Assembly: GCA_033819885.1 (NCBI GenBank)
Contig: JAQYUZ010000023.1
Span: 182,518 to 246,517, forward strand
Length of the DNA: 64,000 nt
Origin: Microbotryomycetes sp. JL201
Lineage: Eukaryota; Basidiomycota; Microbotryomycetes
Direction of reading: 5' to 3'
Shown piece after piece: positions 38,454-49,800 of the stretch (within the stretch, counting starts at the first letter, position 1; each line of letters starts with the position of its first letter). A program made the position numbers and the translations under genes. A model generated the notes under the pieces. That model was not told the origin of the DNA. It did not search any database and saw nothing but the letters and a program-made list of their open reading frames with translations.

Positions 38454-41400
38454 CTACCGTCTTGCGCGCAAAGTTCTGCCCGTCGCTGCGACGGGCACGA
38501 CAGGCTCACTCGCCGTTGCTTTCGTGGTTGCGCCACGTTTGGCACGCGTGGCACGCGTCGAAGTGATGGCAGAGCTTGCCGTCGGTGCAACGTTCTCGGC
38601 GTCGCCAACGTCTGCTGTTGAGACTACCTTGGACGGCTTTACGCTTCTAGACGTCCTCGTCGTGACGATAGGCTTCTCTGAAACTGAAAACTCCGTGATC
38701 TCCGACTCTGTTTTGCGAGTCCTTGTTGTCCTTGGACCCGCTCGAGTGATTTTAGATTGAACAGCAGCAGGCTCAGTCACAGTCACAGTCGGATTTACAA
38801 CCGCATCGTCATCGTCGTGAACGACAACCGGAATGCGACTGCGCGTCGATCTCTTGGGTAACGAAGAAGTCAACTTTGTTGGTCTAGCCCGGGCAGTCGC
38901 TTTTCGTGTTCGAGAAGCTGTCCATCATGAACACGCATGTCAGCTCTTTCCGCCGAGATGACTCGGAGGCTTGTGGCTTGCCTTTCTCATCTGACATCGT
39001 TGCAGCTTTGATCGTTTCTGTTGCAGCCTCGTCCTGCTGTAGCGCAGCCTCGGCTTCGTCCGCCTTTCCAGCTTCTACTTGGCCCTCAGTCTCGTACGAT
39101 GGGCCGGCAACGTCCACTTTTGCAATCATCACCTCGTTGCTGGTACTGGCAGGTTCATCGACGGGCATCTGTCCATCCTCCGGCTCTCCGCCATACCTTG
39201 CGACGATGTGCAGATTTTGAGCTGCTTGAGTGCTCTCATCCTTGGGACTGGTCAGCAAGTCTTTCACGCCATCAAAGCATGGAGACTGCGCTAGACGAGG
39301 ATCCTCGAGCCGGAAGAGGCTTCGCACGCCAATGTATTGCGGCGTTTTAGGTGCGTGCTGCTGCCTGAAGAGCATGCGCAAGCCGGATGACATGTTGGGT
39401 GTGGTTCGGGCGGCAAGAGCAGGAGATGCGGACCGTGCTGGGGTTTGAGGAAGCGTGGACGGCGAAAGGATTCGTGCGGAGAAGGTGGCTGCAACCGGGC
39501 TTTTGACCGTATTTGGAGACGTTTCGCCGGCAACAGCTACATTCTGCTTCGTTGACTGTGCGGCGAAAGCAGGCTGAATGGGCGACGGTAAAACGACAGG
39601 TAGTGAACGCCGACGAATGGCTTCCATTCGATGCATGAGTGCGACAGTCGAGTCAATGCGCGACTCTGTGGCTGGTGGATTCAGGCTCTTCCGCTCTTGC
39701 TGATGTGTGGGTGTACCAGGCAGGATGCAGGAAGAGGGATTGGGGTCATCTTGCTCGATTCGGCGAGCCGATCGGTGCGGACAAGCTTCCGATCGATTCG
39801 CAGAATTCGGCGTCCCACCTGACAGCCTACGGGCTCGGCGTGGTGTGGATATACTCTTGATGTCTGGCGAAGACGGCTCGAGCAGTGATTCAGCGTCGAT
39901 CAATTGTGCTGAGTGCTTGATTGGCGTTGATTGTTGCAAGTTGTGAGACTGCAGCCGGGAACGCTTCAGCTAAGCTCAGTTGTTTGCCTGCTTGGAACAC
40001 GTCACTCACATGGTCGGGCTCAGGCTCCGGGGCGGGCGGGCTGACTGAACCTTGACGGACAGTGACAAATTCCTTAATGAAAACCTGCTCATTGAAAGAC
40101 ACCTTGCGGCGGAGAGTCGACGGCGGCGTCGTGAAGAATCCGAAGAAAGACTTGCGTCGCACGGGGGTCGGTGTCGATTTGCGCAAGGCAGAACGCGGCA
40201 TCAGGGGACTTGACGCCTTTGCAGGGGTCTGGGCCGGCGAGTTCCAGCCATCTAAGGCGCCCATCTGCTGTAATCGTCTTTCAGCGCTGGTTCGCGGTGT
40301 CAACGTTTCAGCAACGTACTGGCGTTTCGGGCAGTGGCACACGTCTGGGAGAAACGGGCACAAGGTCATTCGGCATGGGCAACTTGTGACTTTCCGGCTC
40401 TATAGCTAGTCTGTGGTTTGATTGAGCATTCGCATCGAAAGTTTGTTCGGGCTCTGGCGCTGTTACTGGGGCGCCTTCGTCGGGAGAATCTCGCACACTC
40501 TTGATAGGAGAAGATTGCCGACAGGCTACCTTTTGGGCGCTCTTGATCAAAAGCTTTTCGCGCAGAGACAGGCTGCGCTGAAGGCCGGAGCGCGAGGGTG
40601 GAAGGGGCGTAGCTGTAGAGACGTGGGACGGCGAGGCGTCTTCTTCGTCGCTGCTGCTGTCTTCACTAAGCTCGTTTAAATCTCCAGCAGACGGTGAGCG
40701 GTGGAAAGAATCTGAAGGGCTCAGCAGCAGCTCGCTGACGCGTCGGCTCGACAGCGACCTTGGCGATGCGGGAGCGGCGATCGTCTGTAGGTCTTTCGTC
40801 AGCCGAGCCGCTTTGCAACAGCGTTCTTGTAGCTCACTGGTGACTCTCGCTCCAATGAGGGTGCTTTCGGTTCTCCATAAGGGGCTAGTTGGCTGATGAG
40901 CCGCCCGGGCGTGATAGTTAAACGCAGCGACGCTCGACGGCATTGAATGGCAGGAGCGCGCTGTTGCACGGCTGAGATTGGTGGTCGCACCATGCGAGGC
41001 TATCGCAGCGGATTGAGCATGAGCCAACCTCACATTAGCTTAAGTTGCTCACCTTGTTGAGCAATGTTGGCGTTGTTGGCAGCTGCAACCCAAACGCTGG
41101 CGCAGCGGGCTTGTCCGAGCTCCAGGAGATGACGTCCTCATCCTGTTGGACTGTTTCTTGCTCGTAGCCTGTATCTGTGTCTCCGACTACGTTGGAGGAC
41201 AACAGAGTGTTCGGCTCGGTCGCTTTGTTCGTTGATGCGGGGGCTGGCGAGTCGAGAGTGAACGGCACATGTGATGCCGCGCTCCACCGGAAGCGGCGCT
41301 CGCAGATTGAGAACTGGTCGCCTGTTGTAAGCGAGACGCTCGAGCCTTTGGGTAAAGTCTTGGAACCGAAAGCGACCCCATTGACGCCGAGAACAGTCAG

Positions 41401-41780
41401 CGTAGCCTGCATAGCAGACGACTTTAGTAGTGTTGGGCTGATAGAGTCATCCGGCGACTTGCCGCATAAGGTGGCTCTGGCGTGACTATGATCTGGGCGT
41501 GCCGCTTTGATACGGTCTCGAGTGAGAGCACACAGTCGTTCGTTGACAATCTGAGCAGAGTAGGGAGGCAAGCGCGTTAGAAGTCTGAGTACAGCTATGC
41601 TCATCGCTGTTTGTAGGGTCTGATGGCGGCAAAACCTCAGTCGAGCGCGGGAATGTTGACTGACCGTCCAAACGTAAACTCTGGCTCAACGAGCGACACC
41701 ATCGCCTTGACAGTGTCCTGTGTCGCTCCTTTTAGTAGTTCTACAGTGCCATAGACGAGGACCGTGTGTGGCTGGCTCAT
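38454..41780 (-). CDS. FHA-domain protein with PP1-docking motif and short C-terminal repeats
   Basis: ATG at 41780 starts MSQPHTVLVYGTVELLKGAT, with EFTFGR beginning an FHA phosphothreonine-binding domain. Its second half is ATLTVLGVNGVAFGSKTLPK and SLTTGDQFSICERRFRW. The central part is Ser/Pro-rich with many SP/TP sites (likely CDK substrates). A basic motif RRKVSFNEQVF at about 40093-40110 fits the RVxF docking site for protein phosphatase 1. Further on are related short units: MSSGLRMLFR, YIGVRSLFR and FDGVKDLLTSP. The C-terminus is basic and Thr/Arg-rich, ending GRTLRARR. The intron at 38918-38981 is GC-AG. The order FHA, RVxF, repeats, basic tail resembles Ki-67 or NIPP1; orthology is not shown. 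A nuclear, chromatin-linked role is inferred. Confidence 0.75.
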
Positions 41781-42061
41781 GCTGGCGCAAGACGATGTCA
41801 AGCCAAGCTGCTTGTTGAATGACGCAAAACGAAGAGTCGGGGGAACAGGCTCAGGCCGCCGGCACAGCAAAAGAAAGGTGTTACTCGAGAGGGTGAGGAG
41901 GGTCCGGCCACGAGGACAGGAGAATGTGGCGACGGCGGCAGGAAAGCAGATCACGTGCGCGTCAAGCGCTCACGATCGCGCCCGGACTTTGACGCTCAGG
42001 CCCCTGTGAGCACTCGTCTTGCCCACATTGCGCCACGGCTCGACCTTGGAGTGCGCACGCA

Positions 42062-44636
42062 ATGGAGTCGCCGTTCGAGTTTGTGACTCGGCTTATCGAG
42101 CTGACTGAGCACGAGATGCGCGCCGAAGAAGACGAGATGTCCGTGCTCGCATCATCGTGCCCGTTCTCGACGCTCGTCCAGCACGGCCTCGGCCTCACAG
42201 GACTTGCCCCTGTATCCGTGACTGTAGGTCTGGGCGGGCGCACGCTCGTTGCGTTGGAGCGCTCGTCGGCGCACAGCGACTCGAAAGCGTTCGAAACGCA
42301 CCACTCGTTCAGGCCGGGCGACGCCGTCCAAGTGCAAGACGCCACCATCCAGCACGCTGCCTCCAGCAAGGCTCGCACAAAGAAGAAGCAACAAACTTTC
42401 GCCGACCCAGCAGCCGCCAAAGGCACGCGCGCGACAGTCTGGAAAGTGACAGACACCCGCATAACAGTTGCACTCGACAAAAGATCTGCATCCGAGACAG
42501 GTCAAGAGCAAGATGAAGACGACGATTTGCCCGTCAATGTCCGCATGTCAGTCCCTGGGGTCTCTAGGGTGACGTGAGCTTGCCACACTCGCGCGCGCTA
42601 ACCCAGGTCGCCACTCGGATAGCATCAAAATGTCAAACCCTGCAACATACAAGCGTCAACTATTTGCGCTCAAGCTCGTACAACGGTCGCTGGAGCAAGG
42701 GAAACCACTCTCTCGAATGGCACAGATCGTGCTCGGCCTCGCAAGCCCGACCGTGCTGCCAACGGGAGGCGACATTCAGTTGACCGACTCGACACTCAAC
42801 GACAGCCAACAACAAGCAGTAGCTCAAGCACTTGGTTCAGAGCTATGTCTTGTGTGGGGACCCCCTGGAACCGGAAAAACTCAGGTCGTAGCAGAAATCA
42901 TCCGCCAACTGGTGGCCAAAGGCGAGCGCGTGCTCGTGTGCGGCGGCTCGAATCTCTCGGTCGACAACGTACTTCAGCGACTGTCTTCGTCGACGAGTCA
43001 ACTTGCCAACAAGGCGCCTATCGCAGTCACTCGCCTGGGACACCCCGCGCGGGTCTTGTCTGCACTCGAGCGGTACACGCTCGACGCTCAAACCGCTGGC
43101 TCCGACACTGCAGAGCTTGTGAAAGACATCAAGCTGGACCTCGAAAAACTCGAAGGTCAGCTACGAGGGACAGGCAAAGACAGGATCAAAGGTTCGGCAC
43201 GCAAGGATGCTTGGGCTCAGGTCCGCGACCTCCGTCGGGATTATCGCAAACGTGAAGGTGGAATTGTCGAGTCCGTGCTCGGGCACGCTCAATGCGTCGT
43301 TGGAACTACGCACGGCGTAGGTAGCAGAGAAGTTGCCGCCCAAAAATTCGACACTATCATAATCGATGAAGCCGCTCAGTGCGCCGAACCTGCATGCTGG
43401 ATCCCACTCGCACTTCAGCAGGGCGCTCAGCGTTTGGTATTGGTGAGAGGAAGAAGGATAGACTGCTCCTTCTCATGAGACAGCGCTGAACGAACCGCTG
43501 AGCAGGCTGGCGACCATCTGCAACTGCCACCGACGATAAAGTCGACATCGGTCACCTTCAAGTTGACCAAAAAGACTCTTCCGGTGATGAGCACGAGCAC
43601 GCAGCAGTCTGAGGCTGCCGCGCCTCCTGACGCGAGCGACAAGCAACAAAAGCATGCCCCCACAGCAGCACTCGTAGACCGGGAGCAACCTGTCGAGCCT
43701 GCAGCCATCCTCGATATCCCGAGTCACGGACCCAAGCAGTTAGTGCCAGCTCGAGTGTCTCGAAGCCGAATCAGACAACCTGAATGCAGGTCGTACAGGA
43801 TGCAGTTGCCAACGACCCTTGAGATGACGCTCTTCGAGCGTCTCGTCAGCTTGCACGGGCCCAAAATTCGCAAAATGCTCGAGGTCTCTTATCGATTCTC
43901 GGACGACATCTGCAAGTTCCCTTCGCAAGCACTGTATGAGGGTCGACTTGTCAGTCACGAGTCAGTCGCAGGGCGGAAATTGCGGGACCTGCCTGAATCT
44001 AATCAGGACGACGAAGATCTGGACGAAGGCCTCATCTTCTATGACAGTGCGCCCCTCTTACTCTTCTGCGCTTGTAAGCCGCTGATTCCAGTTTCCTTTC
44101 GACAGCCGCGGGTTTGGGCATGCTGGAGCGCGAAGGCGAAGATTCCGGCTCGTTGACCGAATCTAAAAGCAACGAAAACGAAGCCGAGATATGCAGACAG
44201 TGTGTTGAGCGACTTGTGGAGCATGGTCGAGTACCGTCGAGTGCAATCTCGATCGTGTCGCCATACAATGCTCAAGTCGCTATTCTGGCCAAAACAATCA
44301 AGACGCGATGGCCCGACATCGAAGTTGGTTCAGTCGATGGACTCCAAGGACGCGAGAACGACGTAGTGATTATCTCGCTCGTGCGATCTAATGATCGTGG
44401 TGAAGTTGGCTTTTTGGCCGAAAAGCGACGCCTGAACGTGTAAGTGGACGAGTTGTCCTGTATATGTCGCCTTTGATCTTGACGCTGATCAATAGTGTTG
44501 CTGTAGCGCCATGACGAGGCCGCGGCGTCAATTGATTGTCATCGGTGACTCGAGTACGGTTGGCAAAGGTAGCGGATACTTGAAGCAGTGGATGCGATTT
44601 CTGGAAGAGCATGCATTCGTGCAAGTGCCTGAGTAA
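42062..44636 (+). CDS. Superfamily 1 DNA/RNA helicase, Hcs1/IGHMBP2 (Smubp-2) type
   Basis: Upf1-like SF1B helicase. Start MESPFEFVTRLIELTEHEMR at 42062, followed by the beta-barrel 1B region (FRPGDAVQVQDATIQ, ATVWKVTDTRITVALDK). Helicase motifs: Q-motif LNDSQQQAVAQAL, motif I VWGPPGTGKTQVVAEII, Ia VCGGSNLSVDNVLQRL, II DTIIIDEAAQCAEP, III AGDHLQLPP, IV SYRFSDDICKFPSQALYEG, V SAISIVSPYNAQVAIL and VGSVDGLQGRENDVVIISLV, VI RRLNVAMTRPRRQLIVIGD. It ends EEHAFVQVPE, TAA at 44634. The order and the WGPPGTGKT/DEAAQ forms identify the Hcs1/IGHMBP2 branch over Sen1. It is divergent from the FHA gene (about 280 bp). Confidence 0.93.
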
Positions 44637-45091
44637 ATTGTTTGGGAAGATCTTGTTGTTGTCGCATCGTGTCAGCACCAGTCGCGACCAGCCGCGTTGC
44701 AAGCAATTCCGGGAACAAGCAAAAAAAAAAAAAAAAATCAAATAAGAAAGAACCCCATTCTGGAGAGGGATCCGCAAGAGTTTCCAAAGTAAACTCCATC
44801 TCATTGTTAATTGGGGCTGTGTGACATACGTCGACTTTTGCGCGTCGGAGCTTGCCTCGCGACACTCGGTTGACGAGTCTACAACCAACAACCCGGCTCA
44901 CGTTCCAGTTGGTTCACTCGCCTGAGACTCCAACTTTTATTGCGGTGCAGATTGCCCGTTGAGCCAGTCAGCCAGCCGCGCAGCTCGATTCGCCGGTCGT
45001 TGCTACAAACACTGCACGCTCAAGTAGCCCAAACGCACCGATAACGAACCTTTGTTTGCGTCTCCTGCAGCCGTGACGGGCGTGAGAGCAG
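44637..45091. other. Intergenic stretch between helicase and NOT2
   Basis: Both flanking genes read rightwards, so this is the helicase 3' flank plus the NOT2 promoter. It holds a 17-A run at 44721-44737. Minus-strand open frames here lack conserved signatures. Confidence 0.6.
44721..44737. repeat. Poly-A tract (17 A)
   Basis: Uninterrupted A17, about 85 bp after the helicase stop codon. It could be a nucleosome-excluding promoter element for NOT2 or the trace of a retrotransposed tail; only the homopolymer itself is certain. Confidence 0.9.
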
Positions 45092-46492
45092 ATGAACGGC
45101 CTCGGCGCGACACGAGACCAAGCAGGCGCTGCGACAGCTTTGCAACAGCAGCAGCAGCACACGCAACAGCACCGACTCAATCTACTCAATAGTATGAATA
45201 GCAGTAATAACCTAGGGCGCGGCAGCAGCGCTCTTCCCGCAGATGCAGACAAGCGCGTAAGCCGTTCTGTCGTGCTGTCGGCAGCGATGGACTGCACCAA
45301 TTGTAGCTGACTCGAAATTCCTCACATCTTTTGATCATTCCTGTACTTCGGCCCTGTTGGGCACGCGCAGCTCCTCGCGATGAAGCAAGCAGCGTCGGCG
45401 GGCGGCAACCCCAATCAGCAACCATGGGCGTCTGCACCGCAGCCATTTGGGACAGCAATCAACGGCGCATCAATTCCATTGTCGAGCTCTGCGTTGACGG
45501 CGGCCCTTGACGCACAAGGCAGCCTGCGGTCGCCCGGGTCTGCGGCAACGATGGCCTCAAGCCTGCTGCCGCCGAGCTCGTCCGCACGGTCTGTTGGTAG
45601 CAGTGTAGCCAACGCGGCACTACCAAGCGCGGCATCGTCGCCATTACCGCCGCTCTCGGCACAACACGCAGGGAATGGCGTCGCAGGTCCACAGCTCGCA
45701 TCCTCTGGCCAAGTGCCGCAAACACCAGCACAACAAGTCTTGTTCAGCCCTGCAGATCGATATGGTCTGCTCGGATTGCTTCACATCATCAAGTCGGCTG
45801 ACTCGGACGTCAACATGCTTGCGCTTGGCACGGACTTGACAACGCTCGGACTGGACCTCGGAGCAGCAGAGTGCGTGGCGTGCTGGATATCGTCTTCATG
45901 CCGTGCCACGCCGTGTACTGACGTGCTGTGTGATGACCCGCTCGCCTGTCGCAGCAATCTGTACTCGAATCTCATCACGCCGTGGTCAGACTCGAAAGCG
46001 GCGGCTGCGCTCAACATTGAGCCCGAGTTTCACCTACCATCATGCTACAACGTGCAGCCGCCCCCGGCACAAAGCAAAATCAGCAATTTCAGCGACGAGA
46101 CGCTGTTTTTCATCTTTTACAGCCAGCCTCGCGACGTGATGCAAGAGCTGGCAGCACACGAGTTGTAAGCGGCCTCGAGCTGCTTGAAGCTGAGTAATCG
46201 TCCGCGTGCTGAAACATTCGGGATGGCGCAGGTACAAGCACAACTGGCGGTATCACAAAGAGCTGCGGCTGTGGCTGACGAAGGAAGCAGGAACGGAGCC
46301 GACACAGAAGACTGCTACGTTCGAGCGCGGCAGTTACATGTGAGTACAATGTGGCTTTGGTATGATGTATGCCTTTTTTTTGACACGAAAGGGATTCGTT
46401 CTTTGCACAGTGTGTTTGACCCGACACTGTGGGAGCGCGTTCGCAAAGAGTTTGTGCTCGAGTTTTCTGCGCTCGAGAGCAGAAGAATGTAG
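45092..46492 (+). CDS. NOT2: CCR4-NOT complex subunit Not2 (CNOT2/Cdc36)
   Basis: Scaffold subunit of the CCR4-NOT deadenylase. Start MNGLGATRDQAGAATALQQQ, Gln-rich, then a Ser/Ala/Pro-rich linker. The first intron joins ADKR to LLAMKQAASAGG. The conserved C-terminal half is diagnostic: DRYGLLGLLHIIKSADSDVN, MLALGTDLTTLGLDLGAAD, NLYSNLITPW, EPEFHLPSCYNVQPPP, SDETLFFIFYSQPRDVMQEL and, in the last exons, YHKELRLWLTKEAGTEP and SYIVFDPTLWERVRKEFVLE, the NOT2/3/5 box. It ends SALESRRM, TAG at 46490. Five exons with short introns. Confidence 0.95.
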
Positions 46493-46861
46493 GAATAGCA
46501 GCTTCGCTTCGCCTCCTCTGCTCCTTCTCTCGTGTTTGTGTAGTACGATGGCAAATTGTACCGATTGTGTCTTGCGACCGCCCATTGTTTGAGTCGCGGT
46601 CTCAGTTGAGCCTTTTGTTCTCCGCGCCGCAGCAACCGAACCATGGCGCTGCTTCGGAAGTCGGCCGCCAGCATTCGAGACGTCGCGGAGGTCACTCTTC
46701 GGTCTGATAGTCTCACTCGACCTGTCGAGGTGCATCCCGAGCTGCATATTGTGTATCTCGACGTTGTTGGTGGCCGACAAGACGAAACGGAACACTCACG
46801 TGCCTGCTTCGCCTCAGAAGCCACACCACCGACGCTTCGTACTCGATCATAGGCAGTACAA
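46493..46861. other. Intergenic stretch upstream of the Ste6-like gene
   Basis: About 370 bp between the NOT2 stop and the transporter ATG. Two T-rich motifs on the plus strand (CCCATTGTTTGAG at 46581-46593 and CCTTTTGTTC at 46611-46620) read ACAAT and ACAAAAGG on the minus strand, close to HMG-box targets. A short plus-strand frame from 46643 looks unspliced and has no family match. Confidence 0.5.
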
Positions 46862-49800
46862 ATGCCCTCACAGCACGAGCCGCCTCGCACAGTCTCGCTT
46901 CCGCCTTCATATGAGGACCATGACCATAGCGAATCATTGCAAGGCCGAAATCCGTTTCTAGATCCAGGTAAGCAGCGCCGCCGGGCTGGAATCTTGTGGC
47001 AAGGACCTAAAGTCTCTTCATCCGTCTGTCACCTCGCGTCTCTTGACCAGCAGAACTCCAGCGGCCATGCAGAAGGCCTCCGCCACCTCTCGACCTTACC
47101 CACTCTTTGCCGGCAGTGGAAAGCTTCCATCCGGACATGACGCACTCTGACAAAATTTCAGAGACGCCAAATACTGCATGCACGACGCCACAGTCCTCAT
47201 CTCGACCGGCAACGAGACACGTGACCAATCTTAAACTCCTGCTGTCGCAAGCTCCCCGCTCGTCCCGCTGGACCGTCATCGCTCCTGCTGTGCTGTTGTC
47301 CATTGGAGCAGGCCTCGTGCCCCCTTTTATGACGCAATTTATCGGTGATGCCACGCAAGCATTCACTCAGTATGCGTTCGTCGACGCCACGATTGCTGGA
47401 CCGGAGAACAATCAGATCGATCAGGCTCGGCGCACCCTCATTTCATCAATACAAGGCGTCAGCATCCGTCTTGCAATACTGGGTGCCATTGCATTCGTGC
47501 TTGCTACCAGCATGGTCGCCTTGTGGGTCGTCAACGGCGAGCGGATTGCTCGGGCGCTTCGTTTGCGTGTATACGCCACTTTGTCCGCTAGAGATTTGGC
47601 CTGGTTCGACCTGGGCATGGCTGCGACAGATGCTGCAGGGCCAGAGCCACCTGGGGGAGATGCAGCAGGATCGGGCGGCTTAATGGGCAGGTTCACAAAG
47701 TAGGCTGGCTGTTGAGCGCGCGGTTCTCGGTTTTTGACTAAGAATTGGTTGTCTGCAGGGACACGGACGATGTGCGGATCGGATCTTCGCAAGCCCTCGG
47801 TCTCGTCGTGCAGTATCTGACGACATTTATCGCGTGCCTTGTCTTGTCATTCTGGCGATCATGGCAATTGACACTCGTCATCCTTGCATCCTTCCCTGTT
47901 GTCACCATAACCATTGCCGTTACGGAACGTATATTGCACCCACTGCTGCTCAAAGACCGCGATTTAGTAGCGCGGAGCACAGGCCGACTAGAGCGCGCCT
48001 TCAGCGCGATCGCCACAGTCAAGGCATTCAACGCGGAAGATCACGAGCTATCAACGTTTAAGATGATCAGCAAAGAAGCTTTTCGCATCGACAGACGCAT
48101 GTCTCTTGTCCTAGGCTTGCGTAATGGCTTAACGGACTTCATCACGCTCGCCATGTTTGTGCAAGGCTTTTGGTTCGGTTCCTACTTGGTGTCGAGCGGA
48201 CGCAACACTGTTGGAGAGGTCAATACTGCGTTTTGGGCCTGCCTGTCCGCCGCGACAAACGTGCAGCTGTGCGTACCTATGCTCGTCATTGTAGAAAAGG
48301 CGAAAGTGGCGACCGCCAGCCTGCTCGACCTCTTGGATTCTCAGCAGGACCCCATTCCAAGCCGCCTCAAGAGCCACAGTCCCACTTACTCGGAAGCTCG
48401 CAGATCTGCCCATTCGAGTGTCTGGCAAAGTCCAGTGAGTTTCGACAGTTTTACCTCGGGCGACCTCAAAGAGCTATCGACTCCGACGAGTGCACATGTT
48501 CGGACACCATCGATACCAACGTTTGTACCGATTCAGCCACGTCGGACAGCTCGTCGTTCTGACCGTCGCGTGGCGCCCCGAGCGCTCCGCAAGATACGAC
48601 CAGATACGTTCTCGGGAGAAATGGCGCTACGGGGAGTGACATTTCACTACCCTACTCGTCCAGCGCCTGCTCCACCAGCTCTCGACAATGTCAGTTTGTA
48701 TCTGCCGGCGAAGGAGACGACTTACATCGTCGGCGGTTCCGGCAGCGGCAAGAGTACGGTGGCAAGCCTCCTGCTCGGTCTTTACAAAGCGCAGGCAGGC
48801 TCAGTCGAAGTGGACGAGCAAGCTATCGACTGGATCGACCACGATTGGCTCAGAGGTCATGTCGCCAGCGTGTCTCAAGGCGCATCTCTGCTCATCGATG
48901 GCACTGTACACGACAATGTCGCTTGCGGGGCTATCGGACAGCTTCGACCGGATGGAACTTTCCGCCAGTCAAAAGATGTGACGCGTGCCGAGGTTGAGGC
49001 TGCCTGCCGGGGTGCACTCATGCACGAATTCATCCGAGACCTTCGAGACGGGTACGACACGCCCTTGAGCGGAGAGAAAGGCGCCAGTCTGAGCGGCGGA
49101 CAACGGCAGCGTCTTGCCATTGCTCGAGCTTGGATTCGCGATCCTACCGTCCTCATCCTAGGTAAGTCTTTGGCTCCGCCTGAGTTCATTTATTTCCTGA
49201 CGCAGACTGCTGCTCAGACGAAGCAACCTCGGCACTCGATCCAACGTCTCGCTTGCTCGTCAACGAAGCTGTCAAGCGTTGGCGCCGAAACCGCACAACT
49301 ATCGTCATCACGCACGACCTCACACCCATCGAAGCGCAAGATTTTGTCTACGTGCTCAAGGACGGCAGACTGGTAGAACAGGGCTATCGACAAGATCTTG
49401 AGGCGGCTGACGGTCCTTTCCAAGCTTTGCTTGAATCACAGACTGGCGCGACATCAAAGGAGCCGGGCATGATCGACGTGTCGAGCCTGGATCATGCAAG
49501 TGTCGAGGTGATCGAGCCGCCAGCAGCACGGACCGACCCTTTGCTTGCAAATCGCGAGCGCTCTTCAGTGGCGTCTGTGTCGGCAGCAGCCATGCGAGAG
49601 CTTCTCGCTCTCAGGCGCACTTCCATTCTCACCGCCGATATGCCCAACTACGAACACGGCGCCGCCGATCCTGACGAGCGGCCCCAAACTTTGTTCGCTC
49701 TGGAGCAGGCTGCTGCTCTCGCCTCAATAAGACGGCCAGAAATCGCAAGAAGGCGTCGACCAGCTACAACACAAATTGTACCTTCAAAGGATGACAATTT

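Noticed and set aside
46315-46890. Minus-strand 191-residue open frame upstream of the Ste6-like gene
   Set aside because: Overlaps the end of NOT2, has shadow-like Arg/Cys/Ser composition and no recognisable domain.
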